In this document: one piece after another, positions 9,801 through 17,066 of the stretch
Layout of the letters: each line of letters begins with the position of its first letter
Numbering within the stretch: the stretch's first letter is position 1
Source of the DNA: an uncultured Bacteroidales bacterium
Lineage (GTDB): Bacteria; Bacteroidota; Bacteroidia; Bacteroidales; UBA932
DNA: 64,000 nucleotides
Direction of reading: 5' to 3'
Assembly (NCBI GenBank): GCA_949286415.1
Contig: CASEBV010000015.1
Coordinates: 1 to 64,000 of the forward strand
Position numbers and translations under genes: made by a program
The notes under the pieces: model-generated
Told to the model about the DNA's origin: nothing
Seen by the model: the letters and a program-made list of their open reading frames with translations, nothing else
Database searches by the model: none

Positions 9801-10391
9801 GATCATTTCCTTCAGCACATTCTCGTCGATGAGCTCTATTTTCTGTATTTCATGGGATGTGCGGAATCCGTCGAAGAAGTGGAGGAACGGAACGCTTGAC
9901 TTGATTGCTGAAAGATGGGCTACTGCTGCCATGTCGAGTGCTTCCTGTACGGAGGCGGATGCAAGCATTGCGAATCCGGTCTGGCGGCATGCCATCACAT
10001 CCTGATGGTCTCCGAAGATTGAGAGAGCGTGGGAAGCAAGGGCACGGGCCGAAACATGGAATACGGTAGGGAGGAGTTCTCCTGCAATCTTGTACATGTT
10101 CGGAATCATGAGAAGCAGACCCTGTGATGCCGTGAATGTGGTGGTGAGGGTTCCTGCCTGGAGAGAACCGTGCACTGCACCGGCTGCACCTCCTTCACTT
10201 TGCATTTCGGTAACTTTCACTACCTCGCCGAAGAGATTCTTTTTCCCTTGGGCTGCCCATTCGTCGACATATTCTGCCATTGTCGATGACGGGGTGATCG
10301 GGTAGATGGCCGCATGCTCACTGAAAAGATAAGCCATGTGGGCGGCTGCGTAGTTACCGTCACAAGTGATGAATTTTTTTTCGTTTGCCAT
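6864..10391 (-). CDS. nifJ: Pyruvate:ferredoxin (flavodoxin) oxidoreductase
   Basis: An 1175-residue single-chain enzyme converting pyruvate and CoA to acetyl-CoA and CO2 with reduction of ferredoxin, central to anaerobic energy metabolism. The order is the usual fused one: N-terminal pyrimidine-binding domain (AIYPITPSSTMAEYVDEW), transketolase C-like domain, gamma domain, EKR region, two 4Fe-4S motifs near residues 691 (CIQCNTCAFVCP) and 747 (CTGCGNCADVCP), then the TPP domain with CAGCGE near 814 and GDGWGYDIGYGG near 968. Full length and all cluster cysteines are present. A monocistronic unit with promoter at 10453-10460 and terminator at 6808-6839. Confidence 0.97.
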   Translation of the reverse strand: MANEKKFITCDGNYAAAHMAYLFSEHAAIYPITPSSTMAEYVDEWAAQGKKNLFGEVVKVTEMQSEGGAAGAVHGSLQAGTLTTTFTASQGLLLMIPNMYKIAGELLPTVFHVSARALASHALSIFGDHQDVMACRQTGFAMLASASVQEALDMAAVAHLSAIKSSVPFLHFFDGFRTSHEIQKIELIDENVLKEMISTKSLARFRERALNPDAPVTRGTAQNGDVYFQAREACNQYYDAVPDIVARYMGEISEATGRNYRPFDYYGAPDAENIIVAMGSVTETIKETIDYLASQGKKYGLMIVRLYRPFSAKYFMKVLPSTVKRIAVLDRTKEPGALGEPLFLDIKALFQGKENAPMVIGGRYGLSSKDTSPAQIVAVYENLEMAEPKDGFTIGIVDDVTFKSLPVKEEISIVKPGTTECKFYGLGSDGTVGANKNTIKIIGDHTQKYCQGYFDYDSKKSGGYTCSHLRFGDAPIKAPYLVSTPDFVACHVPSYLHKYDVLKGIKQNGTLLLNSLWDEEETLRRIPDNVKAVIGKKNISLYIINATKIAAEIGLGGRTNTILQSAFFKITGIIPYEDAVTYMKKAIDKSYGKKGENVVKMNYAAVDRGGEYTKVEIPADWKDITAKFENPNKDRLAPEFVKQIADVVNAQCGDTLPVSAFKDSADGTIPDGTAAYEKRGIAVKVPEWKAENCIQCNTCAFVCPHAAIRPFLMTAEEAAAAPAGIKKAQGKAVLKDYFFTMQVSPADCTGCGNCADVCPAKEKALVMVPAETQDHEQANFDWLHSHIGYKDTVQNKFQNVKNAQFAQPLFEFSGACAGCGETPYIKTITQLYGDHMMIANATGCSSIYGASFPASPYCTNANGHGPAWANSLFEDNAEFGLGMKLGSDRARMTVARLMEEGLACSCCPDEMKALFTKWLENKNDAKVTREVADALVPMMEECGCDICKSLLVYRHFIPARSQWIFGGDGWGYDIGYGGLDHVLASGQNVNVLVLDTEVYSNTGGQSSKSTPAGAIAKFAASGKRVRKKDLGMMAMSYGYVYVAQVAMGSSPAQYFNAIKEAEAYDGPSLIIAYSPCINHGLKAGMGLSQKEEKLAVECGYWHLYRYNPALEEEGKNPFTLDSKEPDWSKFQDFLKGEVRFASLYKMFPDQAAELLQKTEEFARIRLETYKRLAGK

Positions 10392-10452
10392 AATCGTTAA
10401 TGTTTATGTAGTTTCAGTTTTTCCGTGTTCGTTCACGATAATGTTCATTATG

Positions 10453-10460
10453 CAAATCTA
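10453..10460 (-). promoter_or_regulatory. Promoter of nifJ
   Basis: TAGATTTG on the minus strand fits the -7 consensus, about 60 bases before the nifJ ATG in an AT-rich stretch. No convincing -33 element was seen. Confidence 0.55.
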
Positions 10461-10536
10461 ATTAAAATTTTTGTAATAAAGACCCGCTTTCATGAAATAT
10501 TTCAACTCAGAATGAACATGTCGGTAGAAGTAAGAA

Positions 10537-10572
10537 AATCCGGGGGAACAGCGGCTGCCGCACCCCCGGATT
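10537..10572 (-). terminator. Intrinsic terminator after fabD
   Basis: Perfect 10-base arms AATCCGGGGG (10537-10546) and CCCCCGGATT (10563-10572) are followed on the minus strand by TTTTCTTAC. It lies about 40 bases past the fabD stop. Confidence 0.8.
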
Positions 10573-10613
10573 GAATACCGATGCTGTCAGAAGTCCGGTC
10601 CCGGCCCCTTTTG

Positions 10614-11504
10614 TCAGAGGGCAGAGATTCCTTCAATTGTAACTTCTGCTCCGGCAATTTTCTTGACAAGTCCCTGGAGCACATTGCCCGGGCCGATTTC
10701 CATGAAATATCCGGCTCCGTCGGCGACCATGTTCTTCACTGTCTGCGTCCACTTTACCGGTGAAGTCAGCTGGGCAAGGAGATTCTTCTTGATTGTGTCC
10801 GGGTCCGTAGAAGGGAGAGCCGTCACATTCTGGTATACAGGACATGCCGGGGTTTTGAAAACTGTTGTCTCGATAGCCTTGGCGAGTTCTTCGCGGGCCG
10901 GTTCCATGAGAGGCGAGTGGAATGCTCCGCTTACCTGGAGGACAAGGGCTCTCTTGGCTCCTGCAGCCTTCATTTTTTCGCATGCCTCGTTCACGGCGTC
11001 GACTTCTCCGGAAATGACAATCTGTCCGTCGCAGTTATAGTTGGCCGGCACAACAATGCCGCTTGTACATTCCTTGCAGAGATTTTCCACTGTCTCGGTC
11101 GGCAGGGCTATGATGGCGGCCATTGTGGAAGGCTTGATTTCACATGCTTTCTGCATGGCCATCGCCCTGATTGATACAAGCCTGAGTGCGTCCTCGAAGT
11201 CCATTGCCCCGGCGGCTGCAAGGGCGGAGAATTCTCCGAGCGAATGTCCTGCCACCATGTCCGGGCAGAAGCCTTCATAACATTTTGCAAGGACGGTCGA
11301 ATGCAGGAAGACTGCAGGCTGGGTCACTTTTGTCGCCTTCAGTTCTTCAGGAGTCCCGTTGAACATTATGTCAGTGATTCTGAATCCGAGGATTTCATTT
11401 GCTTTTTCAAGCATCTCCTTTGCTGTGGCATTTGACTCGTAGAGGTCTTTTGCCATGCCCGGGAACTGAGAGCCCTGGCCAGGAAAAACATAAGCTTTTT
11501 TCAT
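10614..11504 (-). CDS. fabD: Malonyl-CoA:ACP transacylase FabD
   Basis: A 296-residue enzyme that moves malonyl from CoA to acyl carrier protein, giving the extender unit for fatty-acid synthesis in the cytoplasm. Visible are the N-terminal VFPGQGSQFPGM, the nucleophile motif AGHSLGEFSAL (Ser88), the QP-A-F motif near residue 62, and SGAFHSPLM with the catalytic His in the second half. Length is usual for the family. It stands alone, away from other fab genes, with its own terminator. The leader holds a tandem AT-rich repeat (11517-11559) that could be regulatory. Confidence 0.97.
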   Translation of the reverse strand: MKKAYVFPGQGSQFPGMAKDLYESNATAKEMLEKANEILGFRITDIMFNGTPEELKATKVTQPAVFLHSTVLAKCYEGFCPDMVAGHSLGEFSALAAAGAMDFEDALRLVSIRAMAMQKACEIKPSTMAAIIALPTETVENLCKECTSGIVVPANYNCDGQIVISGEVDAVNEACEKMKAAGAKRALVLQVSGAFHSPLMEPAREELAKAIETTVFKTPACPVYQNVTALPSTDPDTIKKNLLAQLTSPVKWTQTVKNMVADGAGYFMEIGPGNVLQGLVKKIAGAEVTIEGISAL

Positions 11505-11516
11505 TTCAATTGTATT

Positions 11517-11559
11517 AATAAAATTTATATGGACCGACTAAATAAAATTTATATTGACC
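11517..11559. repeat. Two-copy direct repeat upstream of fabD
   Basis: AATAAAATTTATATGGACC (11517-11535) is repeated 24 bases on as AATAAAATTTATATTGACC (11541-11559), differing at one base. It lies just before the fabD start, where promoter and operator elements are expected. Each unit holds a near-palindromic AT core. Whether a regulator binds here is unknown. Confidence 0.6.
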
Positions 11560-11651
11560 AATCAAAGGGTGTCGGACATATCTGCCGTAAGAATAGTCAG
11601 ACACATCCCGACAAAAATACAAAAAAATCAGGATACTCTGAAAAAATTGCT

Positions 11652-11659
11652 ATATTTGC
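11652..11659 (+). promoter_or_regulatory. Promoter of tRNA-Arg
   Basis: TATATTTG followed by CAG is a consensus -7 element, 50 bases before the tRNA 5' end. Confidence 0.65.
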
Positions 11660-11709
11660 AGTCCCTCGGCCGGGGTAATGCCTGTAGCCGGGGCAAAACA
11701 TACGGAAAT

Positions 11710-11781
11710 GCTCCCGTAGTTTAATGGATAGAATTTCGGATTCCGGTTCCGACGGTTGCGGTTCGATTCCGCACGGGAGTA
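11710..11781 (+). tRNA. tRNA-Arg (anticodon CCG)
   Basis: A full cloverleaf can be drawn: acceptor GCTCCCG with CGGGAGT plus discriminator A, anticodon stem TCGGA/TCCGA with loop TTCCGGT (anticodon CCG), and T arm with GTTCGATTC. The 3' CCA is not encoded. It marks the left border of a variable region holding repeats, an IS and AT-rich genes, a common target position for foreign DNA. Confidence 0.95.
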
Positions 11782-11789
11782 CATGAGAA

Positions 11790-11836
11790 GATGACCCTTA
11801 AAAGTCCTTGACTTTTATAAGGGTCATCCTTTTTTT
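11790..11836 (+). terminator. Intrinsic terminator after tRNA-Arg
   Basis: A long hairpin GATGACCCTTAAAAGTC / GACTTTTATAAGGGTCATC (11790-11828) with a CTT loop is followed by CTTTTTTT. The tnpC reading frame of the IS66 element runs into it from the other strand. Confidence 0.85.
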
Positions 11837-13566
11837 GTTTTGATTACGCCGGATGGACACAATGAAAATCCTGCAGAACCGCGCCCGGTGGATATGTAAA
11901 ACAGTGTCCGCCGGCCGTGATTTTCCCGCAAAAGTGTGGCCGATGGCATTTTCAAAAGTAAGCGTCTCCGGATTACCGTGTCATCAAAATAAAAGCAGGG
12001 ACATAGCCCCTGCTTAATTATTTTCCAGCGGTCGGGAAGAATGTTCCGGTAGACTTGCGGTGATGCAGTCCGCTGAAGGATGTCCGCCCTGTTGAGGATG
12101 TCGGAGAGATATTCGAAGAAGTTTATCCTGTGTAGCCGGCAGGAACATGCCAGGGAGTAGAAGACGCATCCCCGTTTTGCCCCGGCGTGGCTGCCGAAGA
12201 AGAGGGAGTTCCTTCTGGATATTGATATGTACCTGTTGATTCTCTCGATGAGATTGTTGTCCCACGAGTAGTCGCCGCCGGAAGGTATGGCCTCGATGCC
12301 ATCCCACTGGTTGAGCATATAGGTTGCAGCCTTGTACATTTGGGATTTGGGAGGATACCTGTCCGGCTGCGACTTGATTCCGAGCAGCGTCTCCTTTATC
12401 TGCGAGAGTATCGGCGGAGCATATTCCCGCCGCCATTTCAGATTGTCTTCCGCCGTCCACCCGTCTGTCCCGATCCTGTGCCTGTGCTCGTTCTGATAGA
12501 TTCCGTTTGCCAGGGACAGTATCCTGTCCGCATCGGGATTGCCCTTCATGTCGAGGAACTCTCTCTTGCAGTGCTGGAGGCAGGCAAGCCTCTGTATCTT
12601 TCCTCCGGAGCGGGCGGCGACTTTCTTGTATGCGGCAAGGCCGTCTGACTGTATCGTGCCGCTGTAGCCCTCGAGTTCCTTAAGGATAACCTCCTCACTG
12701 CGTGAGCCGTCGTCGTAGAAGAAGTAGACGAGCCCCAGATGCGCCGCTGCGATTGCCCAGACATAGCCCTTGCGGCTTCCCCTGCCGTCATTCAACTCCC
12801 TGTCCACAAGGACCTTGTGATAGGTCTCGTCGCAGTTCAGGTAGCTGTCTTCCCTGACGGCCGCCCGCATCGCCCCGTAAAGATTGTCAAACAGGGCGGC
12901 CGTCTTTTTCAGAAGTCCGTGGGCGGTCTGTTTGTCTATATCGAAGCCGTTCTCTCCGAAGTATGCCACGATGCGCTCCACTGGCATCGAGTACAGGTAT
13001 CGGAGTTGGGCTATGCCGGCGATGAACGAACCGTCGAAGCTGGAGTTCTGGAGAGGGGCAAGAGGCGCCCTGGCACTTACAAGCCTCTCCCCGTCCTTCA
13101 TCGTATGGATATGATACACGTCCTTGATGAACCTCGGCGGTATCATCCTGTAGCGGACTGTGTCCCTTGTGCTGAACGGGGTACGCCCCTCCACGCCCGG
13201 AGGGTACACGTCATGTTCCACCGTCTCCATCTCGAAGTGCATCCTGCGTCTTGCCCCGTTGTTGCCCCTGGCTTTGCGCTCCGCCTCTTTCCTTGCCGTC
13301 TCCCCGGCTGTCTTCGGAGCCTCGGGGACCGGGTGCTGTTTTTCCGATTTCTTTTCGGCGAGCCTGGACATGCCGCGCATCTGGTTCCGCGCCTTCTCCA
13401 GACTGCAGTCGCGTTCCTTCAACAGGGCCTCGAGGTTGGCGATGGTTGCCGTCATCGACTTCATGCTTGCAGACATCTCATCAATGGTGAGTCTCAGCTG
13501 TGAAATCGTCGCATTCGACGCCGCCAGCTGAGACTCCAGAAGTTTGATTATCATGTCCTTTCCCAT
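11824..13566 (-). CDS. tnpC: IS66-family transposase TnpC
   Basis: A 580-residue DDE transposase. An N-terminal leucine-zipper-like coiled coil (residues about 1-85, LTIDEMSASMKSMTATIANLE) precedes a basic linker, an IS66 zinc-finger-like region, and the catalytic core with LNCDETYHKV and IQSDGLAAY (the two Asp) and DNNLIERINR (Glu) near the end, followed by FFGSHAGAKRG, typical of the family. The catalytic triad is intact. The usual IS66 end is near NILPDRWK, but here the frame stays open through the IS end at 11958 and for about 45 codons into the flanking palindromes and tRNA terminator, so the natural stop appears to have been lost. Confidence 0.93.
   Translation of the reverse strand: MGKDMIIKLLESQLAASNATISQLRLTIDEMSASMKSMTATIANLEALLKERDCSLEKARNQMRGMSRLAEKKSEKQHPVPEAPKTAGETARKEAERKARGNNGARRRMHFEMETVEHDVYPPGVEGRTPFSTRDTVRYRMIPPRFIKDVYHIHTMKDGERLVSARAPLAPLQNSSFDGSFIAGIAQLRYLYSMPVERIVAYFGENGFDIDKQTAHGLLKKTAALFDNLYGAMRAAVREDSYLNCDETYHKVLVDRELNDGRGSRKGYVWAIAAAHLGLVYFFYDDGSRSEEVILKELEGYSGTIQSDGLAAYKKVAARSGGKIQRLACLQHCKREFLDMKGNPDADRILSLANGIYQNEHRHRIGTDGWTAEDNLKWRREYAPPILSQIKETLLGIKSQPDRYPPKSQMYKAATYMLNQWDGIEAIPSGGDYSWDNNLIERINRYISISRRNSLFFGSHAGAKRGCVFYSLACSCRLHRINFFEYLSDILNRADILQRTASPQVYRNILPDRWKIIKQGLCPCFYFDDTVIRRRLLLKMPSATLLRENHGRRTLFYISTGRGSAGFSLCPSGVIKTKKG
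11880..11957. repeat. Tandem palindrome array A, left part (hairpin 1 and half of hairpin 2)
   Basis: Hairpin 1 has arms CGCGCCCGGTGGA (11880-11892) and TCCGCCGGCCGTG (11907-11919). A spacer TTTTCCCGCAAAA follows, then the left arm of hairpin 2, GTGTGGCCGATGG (11934-11946), and most of its loop. The array is then cut by the IS66 element at 11958 and resumes at 14481. The intact array at 17067-17214 has the same order, spacing (52-56 bases) and spacer motif. Confidence 0.8.
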
Positions 13567-13637
13567 ACATCTAAGGTACGGAGAAAAAACGACAATTCCA
13601 AAGGTTTGATGGATTTATTTCATTGATTGCCAAAAGT

Positions 13638-14000
13638 TTATCTGTAAATAAGCCGCGTCCTGTAGCGTTTCCGGAACTGTACGCTTTCAAGCGAGACGCC
13701 GGACATTATGAAGGAGAAAGTCTCCCACGGGAGCTCATAATACCCGGTCTCGGCATTCTTCCGCGGCATCTCGAACGTGCCTCTTTCCAGTCGCTTGTGA
13801 TACAGAAGGAAGCCGTCTCTGTCCCACTTAAGCAGCTTCACGGATTGACGGTTTTTCGAGAAGAAAACGAACACATCTCCTGTCATGGGGGCCAGCGTGG
13901 ATTCCGATATGACCAGATTGAACAGGGAATCTATGCCCTTGCGCATGTTCACGGGGTGACGGCAGAGGAAGTAGCGAACATTGTCTGAAAGCCCGAACAT
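13638..14000 (-). CDS. tnpB: IS66-family accessory protein TnpB (IS66 Orf2)
   Basis: A 120-residue protein of the IS66 Orf2 family, needed with TnpA and TnpC for efficient transposition of elements of this kind; its biochemical role is not settled. It matches the family in NVRYFLCRHPVNMRKGIDSL, VFVFFSKNRQSVKLLKWDRDGFLLYHKRLERG. The ATG at 14000 is chosen because MFGLSDNVRYF is the family start and because it overlaps the tnpA stop as TGATG; the frame is open further upstream but without homology. Confidence 0.9.
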   Translation of the reverse strand: MFGLSDNVRYFLCRHPVNMRKGIDSLFNLVISESTLAPMTGDVFVFFSKNRQSVKLLKWDRDGFLLYHKRLERGTFEMPRKNAETGYYELPWETFSFIMSGVSLESVQFRKRYRTRLIYR

Positions 14001-14404
14001 CACAGCCCTCCTGCCGCACTGCGGCTGCTGTAGGCCGTCACCAGGCAGACGACATTCTCCAAGGAACATTCCCCGAGCGTGAGTTTTACTCCGTTCGGGA
14101 ATGTGATGCCGACATCGGACAGAGTCGGCGAGGGCTCCGATTCCGGTCCCGACGCTGATGCCGCCCGGAGCCGGACAATGGACGGGGATGCCGGATCCTC
14201 CCGCAGTTCGCTCCCCGTCCGTATGCTCATTACGCTGATCTTATGGCCCTGACACCACCACAGGACCTTGCGGTAGTCAGATATGCCGATGTCATCACAG
14301 AAGCTCTTGAAGGTAATGGGGACGGCACTCCCGGCTACAGCTGTCCTGTATGCTTCTATAATCCGGAGGCGTCCCGAATGAGTTGTGGAATCAAATGCCT
14401 GCAT
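14000..14404 (-). CDS. tnpA: IS66-family accessory protein TnpA
   Basis: A 134-residue protein, first gene of the element. The N-terminal half carries FKSFCDDIGISDYRKVLWWCQGHKIS, a helix-turn-helix-like segment; the C-terminal half (FPNGVKLTLGE) matches the end of IS66 Orf1 proteins. The middle is Ser/Pro/Ala-rich and looks unstructured. It overlaps tnpB by one base. Upstream, 14405-14480 is the terminal non-coding part of the IS. Confidence 0.82.
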   Translation of the reverse strand: MQAFDSTTHSGRLRIIEAYRTAVAGSAVPITFKSFCDDIGISDYRKVLWWCQGHKISVMSIRTGSELREDPASPSIVRLRAASASGPESEPSPTLSDVGITFPNGVKLTLGECSLENVVCLVTAYSSRSAAGGL

Positions 14405-14480
14405 GTCTGTTTAGCTTTAGTCCATGCAAAGCTAATTGAGTGGCGCTCGATTGGCAAGACGTAACTCCGGAGACGCTTAC

Positions 14481-14615
14481 TCACCGACGGGCGCGATATT
14501 CCGCAAAATCGCGGCCATTGGACAACATTTTTAGTATCCAACGGCCGCGATGACAATCTATAAGACTGGAAATCCCGGACAGGTGGGCGGAATATGCGAC
14601 CTACCGGACACGATT
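14481..14615. repeat. Tandem palindrome array A, right part
   Basis: After the IS come the right arm of hairpin 2 (CCGACGGGCGCG, 14484-14495), a spacer ending CCGCAAA, hairpin 3 with arms ATCGCGGCCATTGGA (14508-14522) and TCCAACGGCCGCGAT (14537-14551; 14 of 15 pairs, 14-base loop), and a degenerate fourth hairpin (about 14571-14586 with 14600-14615). Together with 11880-11957 it forms one array when the IS is removed. I see no gene in the arrays. Confidence 0.8.
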
Positions 14616-14663
14616 TCAGCTATTTTAGTGAAAAGTAGACATATTAGAACCCCATCCCGTTGA

Positions 14664-14800
14664 TGCCGTTTTTTCTATCTGTTCGAAGAATACATTAACA
14701 CCAGAAGCGTAGCAAGACGGTGGAGTGATGAATCTAAAGAGTTTCTCAAATATGCCAGTCAGAAAAACTATCCGGTAAACAAAGATAGCCATGTCTTATG
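14664..14800 (+). other. Possible gene fragment, unidentified
   Basis: A stretch of about 45 sense codons without a start codon (stop immediately upstream at 14661) reads FFYLFEEYINTRSVARRWSDE and on to KDSHVL. Its composition looks protein-like, yet it has no start and no recognised motif. It could be the tail of a gene lost when the region rearranged, or chance. The rest of 14616-14802 shows nothing I can name. Confidence 0.2.
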
Positions 14801-14802
14801 AC

Positions 14803-15210
14803 TTATTGTGCTTGAAAAAGAGACTTCGTAATTCTAAACACAAAGTGTTTATCATCTTCCTCTGTCCACATTTTACAGAACTCATCAGAATACTCCACTG
14901 TTCCCACTGTTTCCCCTGAAAATTTTATAGAAGTCGCTAAATATATCGGTATTTTCCCCTTCTCAACATGACCGCTATTGGTGTCCTGATAATAGGTATA
15001 TGATTCGTTGGGAGATAGAGTTATTGAAAACGGAGTATCATTGACACTTCCGCTGATAACAACATTCTCATCCAGGAGATTTTCTACAGAAAAGTCACAG
15101 TTCACTATCTGGTCTATCACAAGTATTTTTTCTTGACAAGATTGACAAGATAACACTCCCAACGACATACTCAAAAATAGAATAATTGTCTTGAAAAATG
15201 ATTTACTCAT
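14803..15210 (-). CDS. Small putative lipoprotein, unknown function
   Basis: 135 residues with a lipoprotein signal: MSKSFFKTIILFLSMSLGVLSC, where C22 would be lipidated, followed by CQEK. The mature part is short and beta-rich, with repeated polar strands (VISGSVNDTPFSITLSPNES) as in small immunoglobulin-like domains. I do not recognise the family. It follows the frameshifted lipoprotein gene by 19 bases and probably shares its promoter. The DNA here is visibly richer in A and T than its neighbours, suggesting recent acquisition. Confidence 0.7.
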   Translation of the reverse strand: MSKSFFKTIILFLSMSLGVLSCQSCQEKILVIDQIVNCDFSVENLLDENVVISGSVNDTPFSITLSPNESYTYYQDTNSGHVEKGKIPIYLATSIKFSGETVGTVEYSDEFCKMWTEEDDKHFVFRITKSLFQAQ

Positions 15211-15229
15211 AATCTTCCGAGTTAAAATG

Positions 15230-16812
15230 TTAGTTTGCTGAATTCCAATAAGAAAAGGCTGCAGTTATGTCTGTAGATGAGGCTACAGAAGGATAATCAT
15301 TTATAATATTATTCAACCATTCATCCCAGGTCTTGCTCTTTCTTACAGCCTCCTCTATTTGCGTTGGAGTGAAGCCTGTCACATGGTCATAATATGATTT
15401 ATAACTACGATGATATACCAATTCTCCATCAACCCATATCGCGTATGCTTTCGAATGTTTTGTGCCGTATCCATCTATTAAATCTTGTACAACACCAGAG
15501 TATGATTGCCTATAGTAAAATGGGACAGAATATCCAGGATAAGCATTGTTCGTTAAAATCCACTGTACCCCGCGCGCGAAAGACTCTATAACAACATTGT
15601 CTGTATCGTTGAATCGACTTTTATTATTGCGCCAATGTGAAGCATGAGACAATTCATGCATTGTTGTCGCGTAAATGTCTATATTATCCCTACGAGTACC
15701 TGGCTCATCTCTATAGATATTTAGTACAGGGCGATCAGAAAAAATCCATCTATTGTTTACAGAGAAATATCCATAAGCATCTGGATTATAGGTAAGTTGA
15801 GCCTGGATAGCAAGGCGAGCGGTTTTATCGCTTTTCATAGGAGGTCTTCTTAATCCACAATTATCTCCATAATAGTAAACAATTGCTGCTCTGGAAACCG
15901 TCGCATAAAAAGAAGTTTCGGCATCATTCAAATCCTTATAAATGGGACCAGTATAGCCACTATACTTTATAATGATTTCATCATTAGTACTGTTTTTCCT
16001 GATTACAAAATCAGTTCGGCTAAAATGAATCTCATAGCGGAATGCATATCTAAAGGAGTCGTTTGAGGTAAAATTTCCCGATGCATCACAGTGAGTATAA
16101 GAACTGTGAGTTCCTCTTACTGTGCGAATACTCAAACCATCTACCCCTCGATATTTCAATGAATCAATATCATAGAACCGGAACCTGCCGTATGGAGTAA
16201 CTTTCGACGCTTTTGTAACAGCCATCGGTTTCAGCTCTATCCCACAAATTTCATAAGACTTTTGTTCAAGAGCATCCAAAAAATCGGATGAGAATGATGC
16301 TCCGGATTTCGTAGAGGCATTTTCTGTTGGGGAAAAATATCGTAATAGTAAATATATGGGCACTGTATTGTACTTAAATCATAATCAACGGGAACATATG
16401 CCCAACGATACGAATAACCATTCTTTACGAACCTCTCATCAGGAACAATTAAGCCATCTGTAACATCATAATCAAGAGGATATGCGGAGAGGGTTACCTC
16501 GTCTTCGTCAATATCGTCAAGCGCATAATATTCATCGTCATTAGATGGTGTAAACGCTATATATTTATGTGTAGGATTAATGTCCGCCGCATTGACCCCG
16601 TCTTTCGTTGATGCAGGAAGTTGATTGAAAGCAGAGATTACATTGTTTATCTCTAAAGGATTGTCTTGTTTTTCTCCTATGACAGCATAAGGCAAACCTA
16701 CCTCTTCATACGATATTTTGTCGTTTGAAGGAGAATTAATTGTAGTCAAAATGTCCTTTTGGCATGCTGATAGTAAAATCAGCAGCAAAGGAAAAAGAAA
16801 AAAATTTCTCAT
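15230..16812 (-). pseudogene. Lipoprotein with HELSH metallopeptidase-like motif, split by a frameshift
   Basis: Two frames cover one gene. The first (from 16812; MRNFFLFPLLLILLSAC, lipobox C) runs in one frame to about 16340 reading PYIYYYDIF, and the second continues from there as SPTENASTKSG and on to 15230. The break is at a homopolymer run, TTTTTCCCC on the minus strand (16329-16337); one extra base there joins the frames into a protein of about 527 residues. Near the middle of the second part is TTMHELSHASHW, an HExxH zinc-protease pattern with a further His. Function is not known. The shift may be real inactivation, phase variation, or a sequencing error. Confidence 0.7.
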
Positions 16813-16835
16813 ATTATTTAGTCCCATAGATTATG

Positions 16836-16843
16836 CAAATATA
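16836..16843 (-). promoter_or_regulatory. Promoter of the lipoprotein pair
   Basis: TATATTTG on the minus strand with TTTG about 22 bases upstream, 24 bases before the ATG at 16812. This supports 16812 rather than the upstream ATG at 16827. Confidence 0.6.
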
Positions 16844-17066
16844 TGCATAAATCGCTTATAATGAACAAAAAAAAGATACTTTATCGCAAAATAAAAATTT
16901 ACGAGCATTTACGAGCGACATCACATTATACCCTGATTTACAATATCATAAAAAAGAAGATTACGAGCGAATCCCTAACGGAAAAGTTCTGCATCCGTCT
17001 TCCTGCGAAGGCGGGATATGTCAGACTTCAGCGTTTTTGGATACTGAACAATATTTCTTCCTTCCA

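Larger units (their letters stand above)
11958..14480 (-). mobile_element. IS66-family insertion sequence
   Basis: Terminal inverted repeats are seen: GTAAGCGTCTCCGGA at 11958-11972 and its exact complement at 14466-14480, beginning with the GTAA typical of IS66 ends. The element is 2523 bases and carries tnpA, tnpB and tnpC on the minus strand. The eight bases on each side (TTTCAAAA, TCACCGAC) do not match, so the usual 8-base target duplication is missing. The flanks line up with the uninterrupted array at 17067-17214, showing that insertion was in the loop of a palindrome. Confidence 0.92.

Noticed and set aside
11950..14488. 8-base target duplication for the IS66 element
   Set aside because: The eight bases on each side were compared and do not match, so none is claimed.
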